Below, piece after piece: positions 9,501 to 17,967 of a stretch of 64,000 nucleotides of DNA; within the stretch, counting starts at the first letter, position 1; the number at the start of each line of letters is the position of its first letter. The DNA is taken from contig JBLHNB010000013.1 in the NCBI GenBank assembly GCA_047621305.1, forward strand, positions 1 to 64,000. The letters run 5' to 3'. The notes beneath the pieces were generated by a model. That model worked only from the letters and a program-made list of their open reading frames with translations, was not told the origin of the DNA and ran no database searches. The translations under genes and the position numbers were made by a program. Origin of the DNA: Colwellia_A sp047621305. GTDB taxonomy: Bacteria > Pseudomonadota > Gammaproteobacteria > Enterobacterales > Alteromonadaceae.

Positions 9501-11104
9501 AAAATACGTTCAACTACCTGTTTATTACCGTAAGTCTGTTGCTATTTTCATCGTGCATCTCAGAAAAGTCAAAGCAGAAAGCTTTAACTAACACTGAAAT
9601 AAAAATAGAAAGTGAAACTGAAACCAAAGTGGATATTTTTATTATAAATGGCACGGTTTACAGTGGTGAAAATAAGCCAGCACAGCCACTTAATATCGCT
9701 ATATGTAAGCAAGAAATTTGCGGGATCTTTCCTAAGGGAGTCACAATAAAAGCCGATAAGGTCATTGACGCTAGTGGTAAAATTGTCAGCCCAGGCTTTA
9801 TAGATCCCCATACACATTCATTAGCAGAGCTGCTCAGTAAAGATAAAAACAACAATTTAAATTACCTTACGCAGGGCGTAACGACTGTGATTAATGGTAA
9901 TGACGGTGATGGTCCTGTTGATATTAAACGGATGAGTGAACGCCTTAAGAAAAACGGCATAGGCACTAATGTGGGCTTACTTGTTGGACATGGCAGTGTT
10001 CGAAAGCAGGTTATGGGGAAAGTTCAGCGTTATGCTAATGAGGATGAACTTAACCAAATGCAGCAGTTGGTCACAAAAGCCATGCAAGATGGTGCTTTGG
10101 GCTTTTCTACTGGGCTTTATTATGTTCCAGGAAGTTATGCAAATACAGACGAAGTATTAACATTAGCGACTATTGCGGGACAATATCACGGTATTTACGA
10201 CACTCACCTTCGAGATGAAAGTACATTTTCTATCGGCTTTGAAGCCGCCTTAGATGAGGCTATTTACATTGCAGAACAAGGGAATATCCATTTAAATCTA
10301 GCTCATATTAAAGCCTTAGGTGTCGATGTTTGGGGGCAAAGTGAGTTGGCTATAGATAAAATTACACAAGCGCAAAAAAGAGGGGTAAGTATTTCAGCAG
10401 ACCAATATCCTTGGTTGGCATCAGGTACCAAATTACATAGTGCGGTAATGCCTAAATGGGCAATGGCTGACTCGATAAATGCTTTTCATCAACGACTTAA
10501 TGATCCAAACTTGTCTGCAAGGCTGCAAACAGAAATTAAAGAAAACATTAGACGACGTGGCGGTGCAGACTCGTTGTTGATCACTGATTTTATAGATAAA
10601 AACATGGTAGGTATGACCTTAAATGACGCGGCAAAACGGTACGATTTAACGGCTGTTAATATGGCCATAAAGCTTGTTCAACAAGGAGAGGTTCGTGTGG
10701 CTTCCTTTAATATGTCGGGTGAAGATGTTGAGCGTTTTATGATACAACCTTGGGTTATCACCTCGTCAGATGGTACTAATGGCCATCCACGCAAATATGC
10801 AAGTTTCCCTAAAAAATTCCAAGATTATGTGGTCGATAAAAAATTACTTTCTGTTAATCAATTTATTCAACAGAGTTCAGGAAAAACGGCGCAAGTATTG
10901 GGTTTTACTGACAGAGGTTTTATTAAAAAAGGTTATAAAGCTGACATTATTGTGTTCGATAAAAATAGCTTTAAAGCGAATGCTAATTTTTCGAAATGGA
11001 ATGAATATTCAAGTGGGGTTGAACATGTATTGGTGAATGGTCAACATGTCATCGAAAGTAGTCAATACGGTAATAAACTTGCTGGAGAATTTGTCGCTCG
11101 GTAA
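9497..11104 (+). CDS. N-acyl-D-amino-acid deacylase (D-aminoacylase family), lipoprotein
   Basis: 535-residue amidohydrolase with a lipoprotein signal (FSSC, Cys20). D-aminoacylase landmarks are DPHTHS (H105, H107), THLRDES (H237), NLAHIKALG (H270) and SSDGTNGHPR (D425). Characterised enzymes of the family bind the tight zinc through a Cys in a GNCG motif plus two His; here the same position reads NGNDGDG, giving D136 instead of Cys. The enzyme hydrolyses N-acyl-D-amino acids to the free D-amino acid, so it would feed the DgcN-DgcA pathway. It is translationally coupled to the M14 peptidase. Family is clear; N-acyl-D-Glu preference is inferred. Confidence 0.85.
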   Translation: MKNTFNYLFITVSLLLFSSCISEKSKQKALTNTEIKIESETETKVDIFIINGTVYSGENKPAQPLNIAICKQEICGIFPKGVTIKADKVIDASGKIVSPGFIDPHTHSLAELLSKDKNNNLNYLTQGVTTVINGNDGDGPVDIKRMSERLKKNGIGTNVGLLVGHGSVRKQVMGKVQRYANEDELNQMQQLVTKAMQDGALGFSTGLYYVPGSYANTDEVLTLATIAGQYHGIYDTHLRDESTFSIGFEAALDEAIYIAEQGNIHLNLAHIKALGVDVWGQSELAIDKITQAQKRGVSISADQYPWLASGTKLHSAVMPKWAMADSINAFHQRLNDPNLSARLQTEIKENIRRRGGADSLLITDFIDKNMVGMTLNDAAKRYDLTAVNMAIKLVQQGEVRVASFNMSGEDVERFMIQPWVITSSDGTNGHPRKYASFPKKFQDYVVDKKLLSVNQFIQQSSGKTAQVLGFTDRGFIKKGYKADIIVFDKNSFKANANFSKWNEYSSGVEHVLVNGQHVIESSQYGNKLAGEFVAR

Positions 11105-11162
11105 ATTGAATTTTTAAAAATTATAGACCATATTGTAAACAGGCATAACAAAGGTTTTCAAT

Positions 11163-11609
11163 ATGGCTAAGACAATTTTTATTATTTTTATATATTTTTA
11201 TGGCGCTTATTCTCATGCTGTTGAAGAATTAAAAACAATAAAGTCTGCAGTAGCCGAAGGCTATGTTAATGGTTTGCATAGTAAGTACTTACGTTATATA
11301 GCAAAACAGTTGTCGCTAAATATCACTATTAAAGTTATGTCGTTTGCTCGCCGAGTTAAAGCGATTAGAAATGGTGGTTTAGATATTATTGTCGGTGTGC
11401 AACGCACCAAAACACGAGAAGATGAATTTATTTATATTGAGCCTTATTATGAATCACTTTCGTATCGTTTTTTTTCATTAACAAAAAATAGACATACGAT
11501 AAAAAAATACCAAGATTTAAGCGGGAAGTTAATCGGTATTAATCGCCATGCTAAATACTTTATCCCTTTTGATAGTGACGAAGGGTATCGAAAATGGGGA
11601 CTTCCTTAA
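11163..11609 (+). pseudogene. Truncated amino-acid ABC-type solute-binding protein (SBP_bac_3-like)
   Basis: 148 residues beginning with a signal peptide (MAKTIFIIFIYFYGAYSHA) and continuing as the first lobe of a type-3 extracellular solute-binding domain (SFARRVKAIRNGGLDIIVGVQRTKTREDEFIYIEPYYES; then DLSGKLIGINRHAKYF). Family proteins are about 230-260 residues; the second lobe is missing. The frame stops at GLP-TAA, and neither other frame continues the fold for more than about 15 residues. Most likely a broken gene whose 3' part has been lost. Confidence 0.65.
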
Positions 11610-12037
11610 CATTAGAAAAGCGCATTACGCCGGATTGGATAACATTTAGCTCGACTAATTTCAGTTAGTTGTAGCCTAAAACATAACAGTTGCTGGTTTC
11701 GTCAATTAAATCGAAATAACGCATTAAGGGTTTTGACTTGTTAATGGTCTGATTTTTCTGAACCATCTGATTTATAATAGTGTCTTGTGATTTGTCGTTA
11801 ATACTTTTTACGACTGATTTTGATTGTATGTTGCTGCAAGATAATTCATTCATGGTAATAGGCTTAAGTGCTTGTGTGAAACTGTTGAGGCTATCATTAA
11901 ACAATTTTTATTAAATTAAAATGCGTAAGATTTAGCGCATCTATAGTGTTAGGTTATACCTACTCGCATTTAAATTCACTCTTCAACTTTACGCTCAACA
12001 TTAGCATTTAAGTAAAGTTCATATTGAACGTTATAAA
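11610..12037. other. 428-nt region between the truncated binding protein and nirN
   Basis: No confident gene. A minus-strand frame at 11665-11904 (79 codons, TTG start, poor ribosome site, contains MNELSCSNIQSKSVVKSINDKS) is open but I recognise nothing in it. The region is where the second lobe of the truncated solute-binding gene would have been, so it may be rearranged debris. Confidence 0.4.
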
Positions 12038-13666
12038 TTAATGACTGGTGCCTTTTTCATAATGAATTTTGTTAAAAACATTATATTTACCTGAAGGTTT
12101 TTTCATTGGTAAACGTTTAACTTCTTTGAGGGTGTTGGCATCATAAACGATAATTGCACCGTCCATATCCCAAATACTGAGTAAAACATATTTACCGTCT
12201 TTGGTAAATTCAACATGGGCTGCGGTTTTTCCTGGCACAGGTTTGAGGGTTTTAACAATTTCAAGTGTGGCTTTATCAATGACATGCACTTTATCTTTAT
12301 TGGGACCAAAAAACACATCCACCCAAGCATAGGGGGATTTACTGTGACTACGCATAAAAAAGCCAGGGCCTTGTGTTTTAATCTCTTTAACAACTTGCCA
12401 GTTTTCCATGTCAATCACTGTGACTCTGCCATCTTTGATATTGGGCGACGCAAACACGCTTTTCCCTTTATACTCCCAAGTAATCCCTGAAGCCAAGTGT
12501 GGCATGCCTGCCATCGGAATGGTTGCTATACGCTTTTTAGTATCAAGGTTGATCACTTGACCTGTTTGGCTATCACGTGACGCGCCAATCAGGTTGATAT
12601 AATCAGGATCGAAAAAGAAATCATCGAGAAAGTCTGTTGTGATAATACGGCGCACAGGGAAGGGCTCTGTGATTTTCCATTTTTCTATATTGCCTTCACC
12701 ACTGTCCTCGCGATAATCGTGGGCCCAGCCTTTATAAACATCAACACCGCCTTCATCACTATAAGGAATTTCCCAAACTTCTTTAACATCTTTTAAAGCG
12801 ATGATAAAGCTATGGCGTGGTGGCGCATTATAAACGGCGCTGACTCGTGAACTTTTGCCACTTTTACTTATTGTGTCGATGACTTTTATGGGCATTAAGG
12901 TTTGCGTATCTAAAATCACTACATTGTGTGGTAAATAATTACCTATGATGGCGTATTTACCATCGGATGAAATGGCTATATTACGCGTATTTATTGCCGC
13001 TCTAACTTCAAGCACCGTTTTCATATTGTAAATATCGTATTTACTGATCCAGCCATCTCTAGAGGCAAAATAAATAAAGCGACCATCAGGGGAATATTTA
13101 GGACCGCCATGCAAAGCAAAACGGGTTTTAAAGCGTGTGATCGGCTCAAAGGTATCACCATTAAGCAGAGTCGCAGAGTGATCTCCTAGCTCAACCACCA
13201 TAAACAAGTTCATTGGGTCGGCATCAAATAAAGGTTTATTACCGAGTTTGTTTTGATCAAAGTGCTTAATATTACTGGCTTTAATATCAGCGATAGACCA
13301 TTGAGGCAGTACTTTTGTTGGGGCGTAAATATAGTCAACTAAGACTTGTATATCACCTTTAGATAGTTTATTGGCAAATGCTGGCATTTGAGTCGCGATA
13401 CGACCATTTTTGATAACGCTTATGGCGTTATTTTTTTTTAAGCGCGATAAATTTTCAGGAAACAATGCTGGACCCATAGCGCCTAAACGGTCAATACCAT
13501 GACAGCTTTGACAATGATCAATATAAAGCTGTTTTGCAGTGTGAGTGGTAGGTATTAACCCCGCTTCATTTGCAACGCTGAGCTTAACAACGGCTAATAA
13601 AACAAGGATCAATGCAATTTTACCCGTCAGTAAAAAGTGAGTATTGGTAGCCGTTATCATTGTCAT
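12038..13666 (-). CDS. nirN: NirN, c-type cytochrome / dihydro-heme d1 dehydrogenase
   Basis: 542 residues. A signal anchor (about 13-33) precedes a cytochrome c domain with CQSCH (C52, C55, H56) and a likely distal Met in TQMPAF (M94), then an eight-bladed d1-type beta-propeller containing the conserved MPHL histidine (H390). NirN and NirS share this architecture. I favour NirN because it is last in a nirCFDLGHJE-N order identical to the Pseudomonas cluster, and because the C-terminus PSGKYNVFNKIHYEKGTSH resembles NirN rather than the NirS ending. It performs the last oxidation of the propionate side chain in heme d1 synthesis in the periplasm. It starts 9 nt after nirE. Confidence 0.82.
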   Translation of the reverse strand: MTMITATNTHFLLTGKIALILVLLAVVKLSVANEAGLIPTTHTAKQLYIDHCQSCHGIDRLGAMGPALFPENLSRLKKNNAISVIKNGRIATQMPAFANKLSKGDIQVLVDYIYAPTKVLPQWSIADIKASNIKHFDQNKLGNKPLFDADPMNLFMVVELGDHSATLLNGDTFEPITRFKTRFALHGGPKYSPDGRFIYFASRDGWISKYDIYNMKTVLEVRAAINTRNIAISSDGKYAIIGNYLPHNVVILDTQTLMPIKVIDTISKSGKSSRVSAVYNAPPRHSFIIALKDVKEVWEIPYSDEGGVDVYKGWAHDYREDSGEGNIEKWKITEPFPVRRIITTDFLDDFFFDPDYINLIGASRDSQTGQVINLDTKKRIATIPMAGMPHLASGITWEYKGKSVFASPNIKDGRVTVIDMENWQVVKEIKTQGPGFFMRSHSKSPYAWVDVFFGPNKDKVHVIDKATLEIVKTLKPVPGKTAAHVEFTKDGKYVLLSIWDMDGAIIVYDANTLKEVKRLPMKKPSGKYNVFNKIHYEKGTSH

Positions 13667-13675
13667 TACTCTCTG

Positions 13676-14533
13676 TTAGGCTTGTTTTTCAGTTTGCTTT
13701 TGCTGGTGAGATAAGTATTCATCAGCTTGTAAAAATCCAGGCGTTGATAATTGCATTTCGGTTAATTGATTGACTACATCGCCAATAACAATAAGTGTTG
13801 GCGGTTTGATATCATGCTCAATGACTAGCTGTTCAAGGGTATCAATTTGTCCCCTAAATACTTTTTGTTCTGGTTGTGTACCTTTATATATGAGTGCGGC
13901 AGGGGTATTGGCAGCTCTTCCGTGTTTTACCAGTTCTTTGGCGATAATAGGTAAAGTATTAATACCCATATAAAAAACAACCGTCTGGGAAGGTGAAGTC
14001 AGACTAGTCCATGGCAAGTTTAACTGACCATCGTTTTGAATATGTCCGGTTATAAAAGTACAACCTTGAGCAACACCTCGATGGGTTAACGGAATGCCTG
14101 CATAGGTTGTGCAACCTGATGCAGCAGTAATACCAGGACAAATATGACAACTAACCCCGCGTTCAAGCATATATTGTGCTTCTTCACCACCACGACCAAA
14201 AATAAAAGGGTCGCCGCCTTTTAACCGTAATACCCGTTTACCTAATTTTGCTTGGTCGACAAGTAACTGATTTATTTTATCTTGTGGAACACAATGTTTA
14301 GCTTGTTCTTTACCAACATAAAAACGTTCGGAGTCGTGTGGTAATAAGGCCAAAATTTCGTCACTTACTAGGCGGTCATATATGGTGACATCGGCTTGTT
14401 GAATAAAACGGAGCGCTCTAATCGTTAATAGCTCTGCATCACCAGGGCCTGAGCCAACTAAAGCGACTTCTCCTGCTTTAAGGTTCGCTTTGCCTTGTTT
14501 ACTTAATTCTGCGCCCAGTACTTTAATTGTCAT
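13676..14533 (-). CDS. nirE: NirE, uroporphyrinogen-III C-methyltransferase for heme d1
   Basis: 285 residues, SUMT family. The glycine-rich VGSGPGDAELLT (26-37) and RLKGGDPFIFGRGGEE (103-118) SAM/substrate motifs and GIPLTHRG are intact. There is no CysG-type dehydrogenase/ferrochelatase extension, so this is a stand-alone SUMT, and its place between nirJ and nirN marks it as NirE, which makes precorrin-2 for heme d1. Siroheme for other uses would need other enzymes. The gap to nirJ is 41 nt. Confidence 0.88.
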   Translation of the reverse strand: MTIKVLGAELSKQGKANLKAGEVALVGSGPGDAELLTIRALRFIQQADVTIYDRLVSDEILALLPHDSERFYVGKEQAKHCVPQDKINQLLVDQAKLGKRVLRLKGGDPFIFGRGGEEAQYMLERGVSCHICPGITAASGCTTYAGIPLTHRGVAQGCTFITGHIQNDGQLNLPWTSLTSPSQTVVFYMGINTLPIIAKELVKHGRAANTPAALIYKGTQPEQKVFRGQIDTLEQLVIEHDIKPPTLIVIGDVVNQLTEMQLSTPGFLQADEYLSHQQKQTEKQA

Positions 14534-14574
14534 GTTTTTTGCCTTTTTACCTATGCGATATTTCTCTGTATTCG

Positions 14575-15768
14575 TTATACTTGTACAACGGCTATTTTAT
14601 CAATGTTGTTGCTTTTAACTAAACCAATTTCGTTATCATCAAGATAACAACCAGGGTCTTCTGCCCAAGCATCACCTGATTGTGCAAATGCTCTGGTGCG
14701 AGTATTACCACCACAAATATTAAGGTAATCACATGCTTTACAGCGTCCTTTCACCGGACGTGGTGTTTGCCGAAAACCTAACATTAAGGGGTCTTGCGTG
14801 TTTTTCCAGACTTCAGAAAATTTCTCAGTTTTTACATTACCTATTGAGTGATTCCACCAGTAAGTATCAGGGTGAATTATGCCGGTATTATCGATATTTG
14901 CGACATTAACACCAGAAGCATTACCTCCCCAATGAATAAGTCGTTGCTTTAAATTTTTCATGCGATCTGGATATTTTTCGCCAAACTTTTTGCTTGCCCA
15001 TTGCAATAAAAAAGGGCCATCGGCATCGTTATTACCAGTGACAAAGTCACTGTCTAAACCTTGCTCGATATGTGACCATGCACGCTCAAATAATAGCTCC
15101 ATTGCATCTTTGGTCATTTTAAATACGGCATCATCTTGTGCGCTGCGCTTTCCACGACCTGAATAATTTAAATGAGATAAATAAAATTTATCCACGTTAT
15201 TGTCTTCCATTAAATTAAGCATGGCAGGTAAGTCTTTAAAGTTATCTTTGGTCAAACAAAGGCGCATGCCGACTTTTATACCGGCTTCTTTGCACAACTT
15301 TATAGCATTCATCGATGTTTTAAAGCTACCTTGTTGACGTCTGAAATCGTCGTGAAATTCTTCTAATCCGTCAATACTGATACCGACATATTGATAATTT
15401 GCCGCTTTGATTTGTTCGATGTTACTTTCGTTTATCAATGTACCATTTGTGGAAAGGGCAACATAGAAACCTTTTGATTTAGCATATGCCGTTATTTCAT
15501 ATATGTCAGGGCGCATTAAAGGTTCGCCACCAGATAATATTAACACTGGGACATGGGCAACTTTGAGATCGTCGATGGTTTCTTTAATTTGCTCGGTATT
15601 TAATTCGTCTTTAAAATCAATATCTAAAGATGTTGAATAACAATGTCTGCATTGCAGATTACAACGACGTATTAAATTCCAAATAACTACCGGACCAGGC
15701 ATTTTTACTGGCTTATTTACGGGAGCATCATGATAAAAAGTGTTCAATAGTTGAGAAATACGAAACAT
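14575..15768 (-). CDS. nirJ: NirJ, radical SAM heme d1 biosynthesis protein
   Basis: 397 residues. The radical SAM cluster motif is CNLQCRHC (C36, C40, C43), followed by LSGGEPLMRPD. The C-terminal SPASM-like segment contains GRCKACDYLNICGGNTRTRA with additional cluster cysteines. NirJ removes two propionate side chains from 12,18-didecarboxysiroheme and installs the oxo groups. It follows nirH closely, within the d1 operon. Confidence 0.9.
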   Translation of the reverse strand: MFRISQLLNTFYHDAPVNKPVKMPGPVVIWNLIRRCNLQCRHCYSTSLDIDFKDELNTEQIKETIDDLKVAHVPVLILSGGEPLMRPDIYEITAYAKSKGFYVALSTNGTLINESNIEQIKAANYQYVGISIDGLEEFHDDFRRQQGSFKTSMNAIKLCKEAGIKVGMRLCLTKDNFKDLPAMLNLMEDNNVDKFYLSHLNYSGRGKRSAQDDAVFKMTKDAMELLFERAWSHIEQGLDSDFVTGNNDADGPFLLQWASKKFGEKYPDRMKNLKQRLIHWGGNASGVNVANIDNTGIIHPDTYWWNHSIGNVKTEKFSEVWKNTQDPLMLGFRQTPRPVKGRCKACDYLNICGGNTRTRAFAQSGDAWAEDPGCYLDDNEIGLVKSNNIDKIAVVQV

Positions 15769-15773
15769 AGTAA

Positions 15774-16352
15774 TTAAACTCCCTGATTTATGGCTTTATT
15801 TTTAAGACGTAAACCCGTTTTTTTTAATATTTTTGTGCTGATGAGCATATCACTGCTTTTGAGGTTCAATTTGATGCTGCGCGTATTTAGCACATCTTTT
15901 AACAGCTCTTTTAGTTGTTGACGATATAGATCAATTTCTTGATGACTTTTACCGTGAACCATCGCAAATAAATTATAGTTCCAATCCGGCATATGCCGTG
16001 GTCGTAAATAACAGTGACTAACAAAAGGCAGCTTACCAACGGCATCGCCAAATACGCTTGCTTGGCTATCTTCTATATCCCAAACCGTCATACCATTATA
16101 ACAATAGCCAAGTTTGTAGTGATTAGGCACAGCGGCTATGCGTCTGATGATACCGCGCTTGAGTAAGTCATTAGTCATTAATAACACATCAGAAACAGGC
16201 ATCTTGAGTTCATTAGCAAGCCAATGGTAGGGCTGAGCGATGATCGGTAAACCTTGTTGCGTCAATAATACATAACGTCTTTCTCGCTCAGTTAATTCTG
16301 TGCTGTGTTTATTGTCGATGTTCTGTTTAGACGGGTAAGTAGAGGCCAACAT
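15774..16352 (-). CDS. nirH: NirH, siroheme decarboxylase subunit
   Basis: 192 residues, Lrp/AsnC-like fold: N-terminal winged helix (about 20-75) and C-terminal RAM-like domain. It carries the NirL/NirH signature NHYKLGYCYNGMTVWDIED and CYLRPRHMPDWNYNLFAMVHG. With NirD, NirL and NirG it forms the complex that decarboxylates siroheme to didecarboxysiroheme. Its first 26 nt overlap the end of nirG. It resembles nirL (16854-17387) more than nirD or nirG, showing two paralogous subunit types. Confidence 0.85.
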   Translation of the reverse strand: MLASTYPSKQNIDNKHSTELTERERRYVLLTQQGLPIIAQPYHWLANELKMPVSDVLLMTNDLLKRGIIRRIAAVPNHYKLGYCYNGMTVWDIEDSQASVFGDAVGKLPFVSHCYLRPRHMPDWNYNLFAMVHGKSHQEIDLYRQQLKELLKDVLNTRSIKLNLKSSDMLISTKILKKTGLRLKNKAINQGV

Positions 16353-16857
16353 AAAACTCTTCCAATTTTGGGGTATTGAGTACCGATAAATGTGTTTTTA
16401 ATTCAATTTGTTTAATCACCCAGGCAATTTCTTCTAACGATTCTGTACCAATCACAAACCACATATTGTATTTGTTGTTGCGTTGATAGTTATGGGCTAT
16501 TTGTTCAAACTCATTAACGATAATGGTTACTTCTTCAAAACGTTCTTCGGGTACTGACAGCGCGGCAAGAGTGAATGCTCCACCTAAACAGGCGGCATCA
16601 AACATGGGACCAAAGCGAGATAAGGTTTTGTTATCGAGCAGACTATTTAACCGTGTCAAAACTTGCTGTTCATTACTGTTTAATTGTTTAGCGACTTCAG
16701 CAAAAGGATTCTCACATACGGGTAAACCGTGCTGTAAAAGGTTGATCAATTGCTTGTCGATCTTATCTAATTTAACTAATTCTTTAGTTAGCTCTTTAAC
16801 GGGAACGGCTTGTTTAGTCGCTGGCAGTTCAGTATTTTTGGAGGAAGATTGGCTCAT
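16327..16857 (-). CDS. nirG: NirG, siroheme decarboxylase subunit
   Basis: 176 residues. Matches the NirD/NirG subtype: LSRFGPMFDAACLGGAFTLAALSVPEERFEE and NYQRNNKYNMWFVIGTESLEEI. The N-terminal 23 residues are a polar extension before the winged helix. It overlaps nirL by 4 nt upstream and nirH by 26 nt downstream, so all siroheme decarboxylase subunits should be made from one coupled message. Confidence 0.84.
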   Translation of the reverse strand: MSQSSSKNTELPATKQAVPVKELTKELVKLDKIDKQLINLLQHGLPVCENPFAEVAKQLNSNEQQVLTRLNSLLDNKTLSRFGPMFDAACLGGAFTLAALSVPEERFEEVTIIVNEFEQIAHNYQRNNKYNMWFVIGTESLEEIAWVIKQIELKTHLSVLNTPKLEEFYVGLYLPV

Positions 16858-17387
16858 AAGTTGACTCGTTTAGAAGCTTTTGTAGCGGTTAAACCATACC
16901 GAGCACCCTGTTGCTTATAGGCTTTATTACTAAAGAGGATGTCTTTATTAAAAACGTGCAAGTTAAGTTCAGTTGTGAGGTTTTCTATTTGTGTTAAAAC
17001 CTCGCCTCGGTCTTGGCCGTGGATCATACAAAATAAATTATAAGACCAGTCAGGTAATCGTCTTGGTCGTCTGTAGCATAAAGATATCTCGGTTCTTTTT
17101 GATAATTTTTTGGCGATAGTATCAACTTGACTGTTTTCAATATCCCAAACCACCATGGCATTGGCGGTATAGCCTAATTGACGATGTTTAACTACTAAAC
17201 CAAAACGTTTTATTAACGACTTCTTCTGCCATAAGTCGATTTGTTCAATAACCTGTTGCTCTTGTGCTGAAATTTTTTCGGCGATTAGCAAGTAGGGTTT
17301 GGCAACAATGGGCAAACCTTTTTCCAATATTGAGCGTAACTGTCGTTGCTGTGATAGCGTTAGTTGAGTTGAGGTTTCTTTGTTCAT
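16854..17387 (-). CDS. nirL: NirL, siroheme decarboxylase subunit
   Basis: 177 residues with the NirL/NirH signature (KHRQLGYTANAMVVWDIENS; CYRRPRRLPDWSYNLFCMIHG). The winged-helix part lies at about 10-70. Start and nirD stop share one base at 17387. The order D-L-G-H alternates the two subunit types (D/G and L/H), as in Pseudomonas. Confidence 0.85.
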   Translation of the reverse strand: MNKETSTQLTLSQQRQLRSILEKGLPIVAKPYLLIAEKISAQEQQVIEQIDLWQKKSLIKRFGLVVKHRQLGYTANAMVVWDIENSQVDTIAKKLSKRTEISLCYRRPRRLPDWSYNLFCMIHGQDRGEVLTQIENLTTELNLHVFNKDILFSNKAYKQQGARYGLTATKASKRVNL

Positions 17388-17965
17388 TACCGTGCTCCTA
17401 CAGTTGAAACCAAAGAAGAGTCGCCCCAGCTTGTATCTGAATTTATATCAGAGCTTGTATCTGGACTTGTATCTGAATAGTCATCTGCTTTTTTTGTGAA
17501 AGAAGGGACTTTTGAAAAGTTAACTTTAAACGATAAATCAATGTGGTATGAGGCTTCCATTGGTAAAACTAACACGGATAAACCCGTTAACGCTTCAATC
17601 TGCTCAATGATTTCATTTAATATTTGCCAATCTTTTGCGGTAATAACAAACCATAAGTTATATTCGTGCTCCCGGGCATAATTATGATTAACCTGTTCAA
17701 ACTGATTAATAATACCAGCTATTTTATCGATTTTTTCAGGCGGAACAGCGATGGCTGCTAAGGTGCTAGCACCTGCTTTTTTATGATTAAATACCGGACC
17801 AATACGTGAAAGCACGCCTTTTTGGTTGAGATCATTAACAGCAGCAAGGACTTGTTGTTCGGTAGCGTTTAGCTGTATTGCTATTTGTTTAAAGGGCTCA
17901 CTTGTTAAAGGAAAACCTTTTTGATAACCATCAATGATGTGTTGTTGTAATAAAGATAATGACAT
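17387..17965 (-). CDS. nirD: NirD, siroheme decarboxylase subunit with a low-complexity tail
   Basis: 192 residues. NirD/NirG signature: LSRIGPVFNHKKAGASTLAAIAVPPEKID and NYAREHEYNLWFVITAKDW. After the family fold ends near VNFSKVPS (about 155) there is an Asp/Ser/Thr tail built from short repeats of the SDTS/PDTSSD type, which is not part of the family domain. It starts 3 nt after the nirF stop. Function in siroheme decarboxylation is inferred from the family and operon. Confidence 0.85.
   Translation of the reverse strand: MSLSLLQQHIIDGYQKGFPLTSEPFKQIAIQLNATEQQVLAAVNDLNQKGVLSRIGPVFNHKKAGASTLAAIAVPPEKIDKIAGIINQFEQVNHNYAREHEYNLWFVITAKDWQILNEIIEQIEALTGLSVLVLPMEASYHIDLSFKVNFSKVPSFTKKADDYSDTSPDTSSDINSDTSWGDSSLVSTVGAR
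17402..17482 (-). repeat. Short tandem repeat in the nirD 3' end
   Basis: Imperfect 12-15 nt units of the form GATACAAGT/TCAGATAC encode the D-T-S-x-D tail of NirD. Seen on the plus strand as repeated CTTGTATCTG(A/G) words. Confidence 0.6.
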
Positions 17966-17967
17966 CG

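Noticed and set aside
11665..11904. 79-codon minus-strand open frame
   Set aside because: TTG start with no ribosome site and no recognised family; mentioned only as content of the gap.
12038..13666. Could be NirS (nitrite reductase)
   Set aside because: Same architecture, but gene order and the C-terminal ending favour NirN. Kept as a point to test.
17402..17482. CRISPR-like array
   Set aside because: Repeats are 12-15 nt, contiguous, in frame and coding; no spacers. No CRISPR array seen anywhere in the window.
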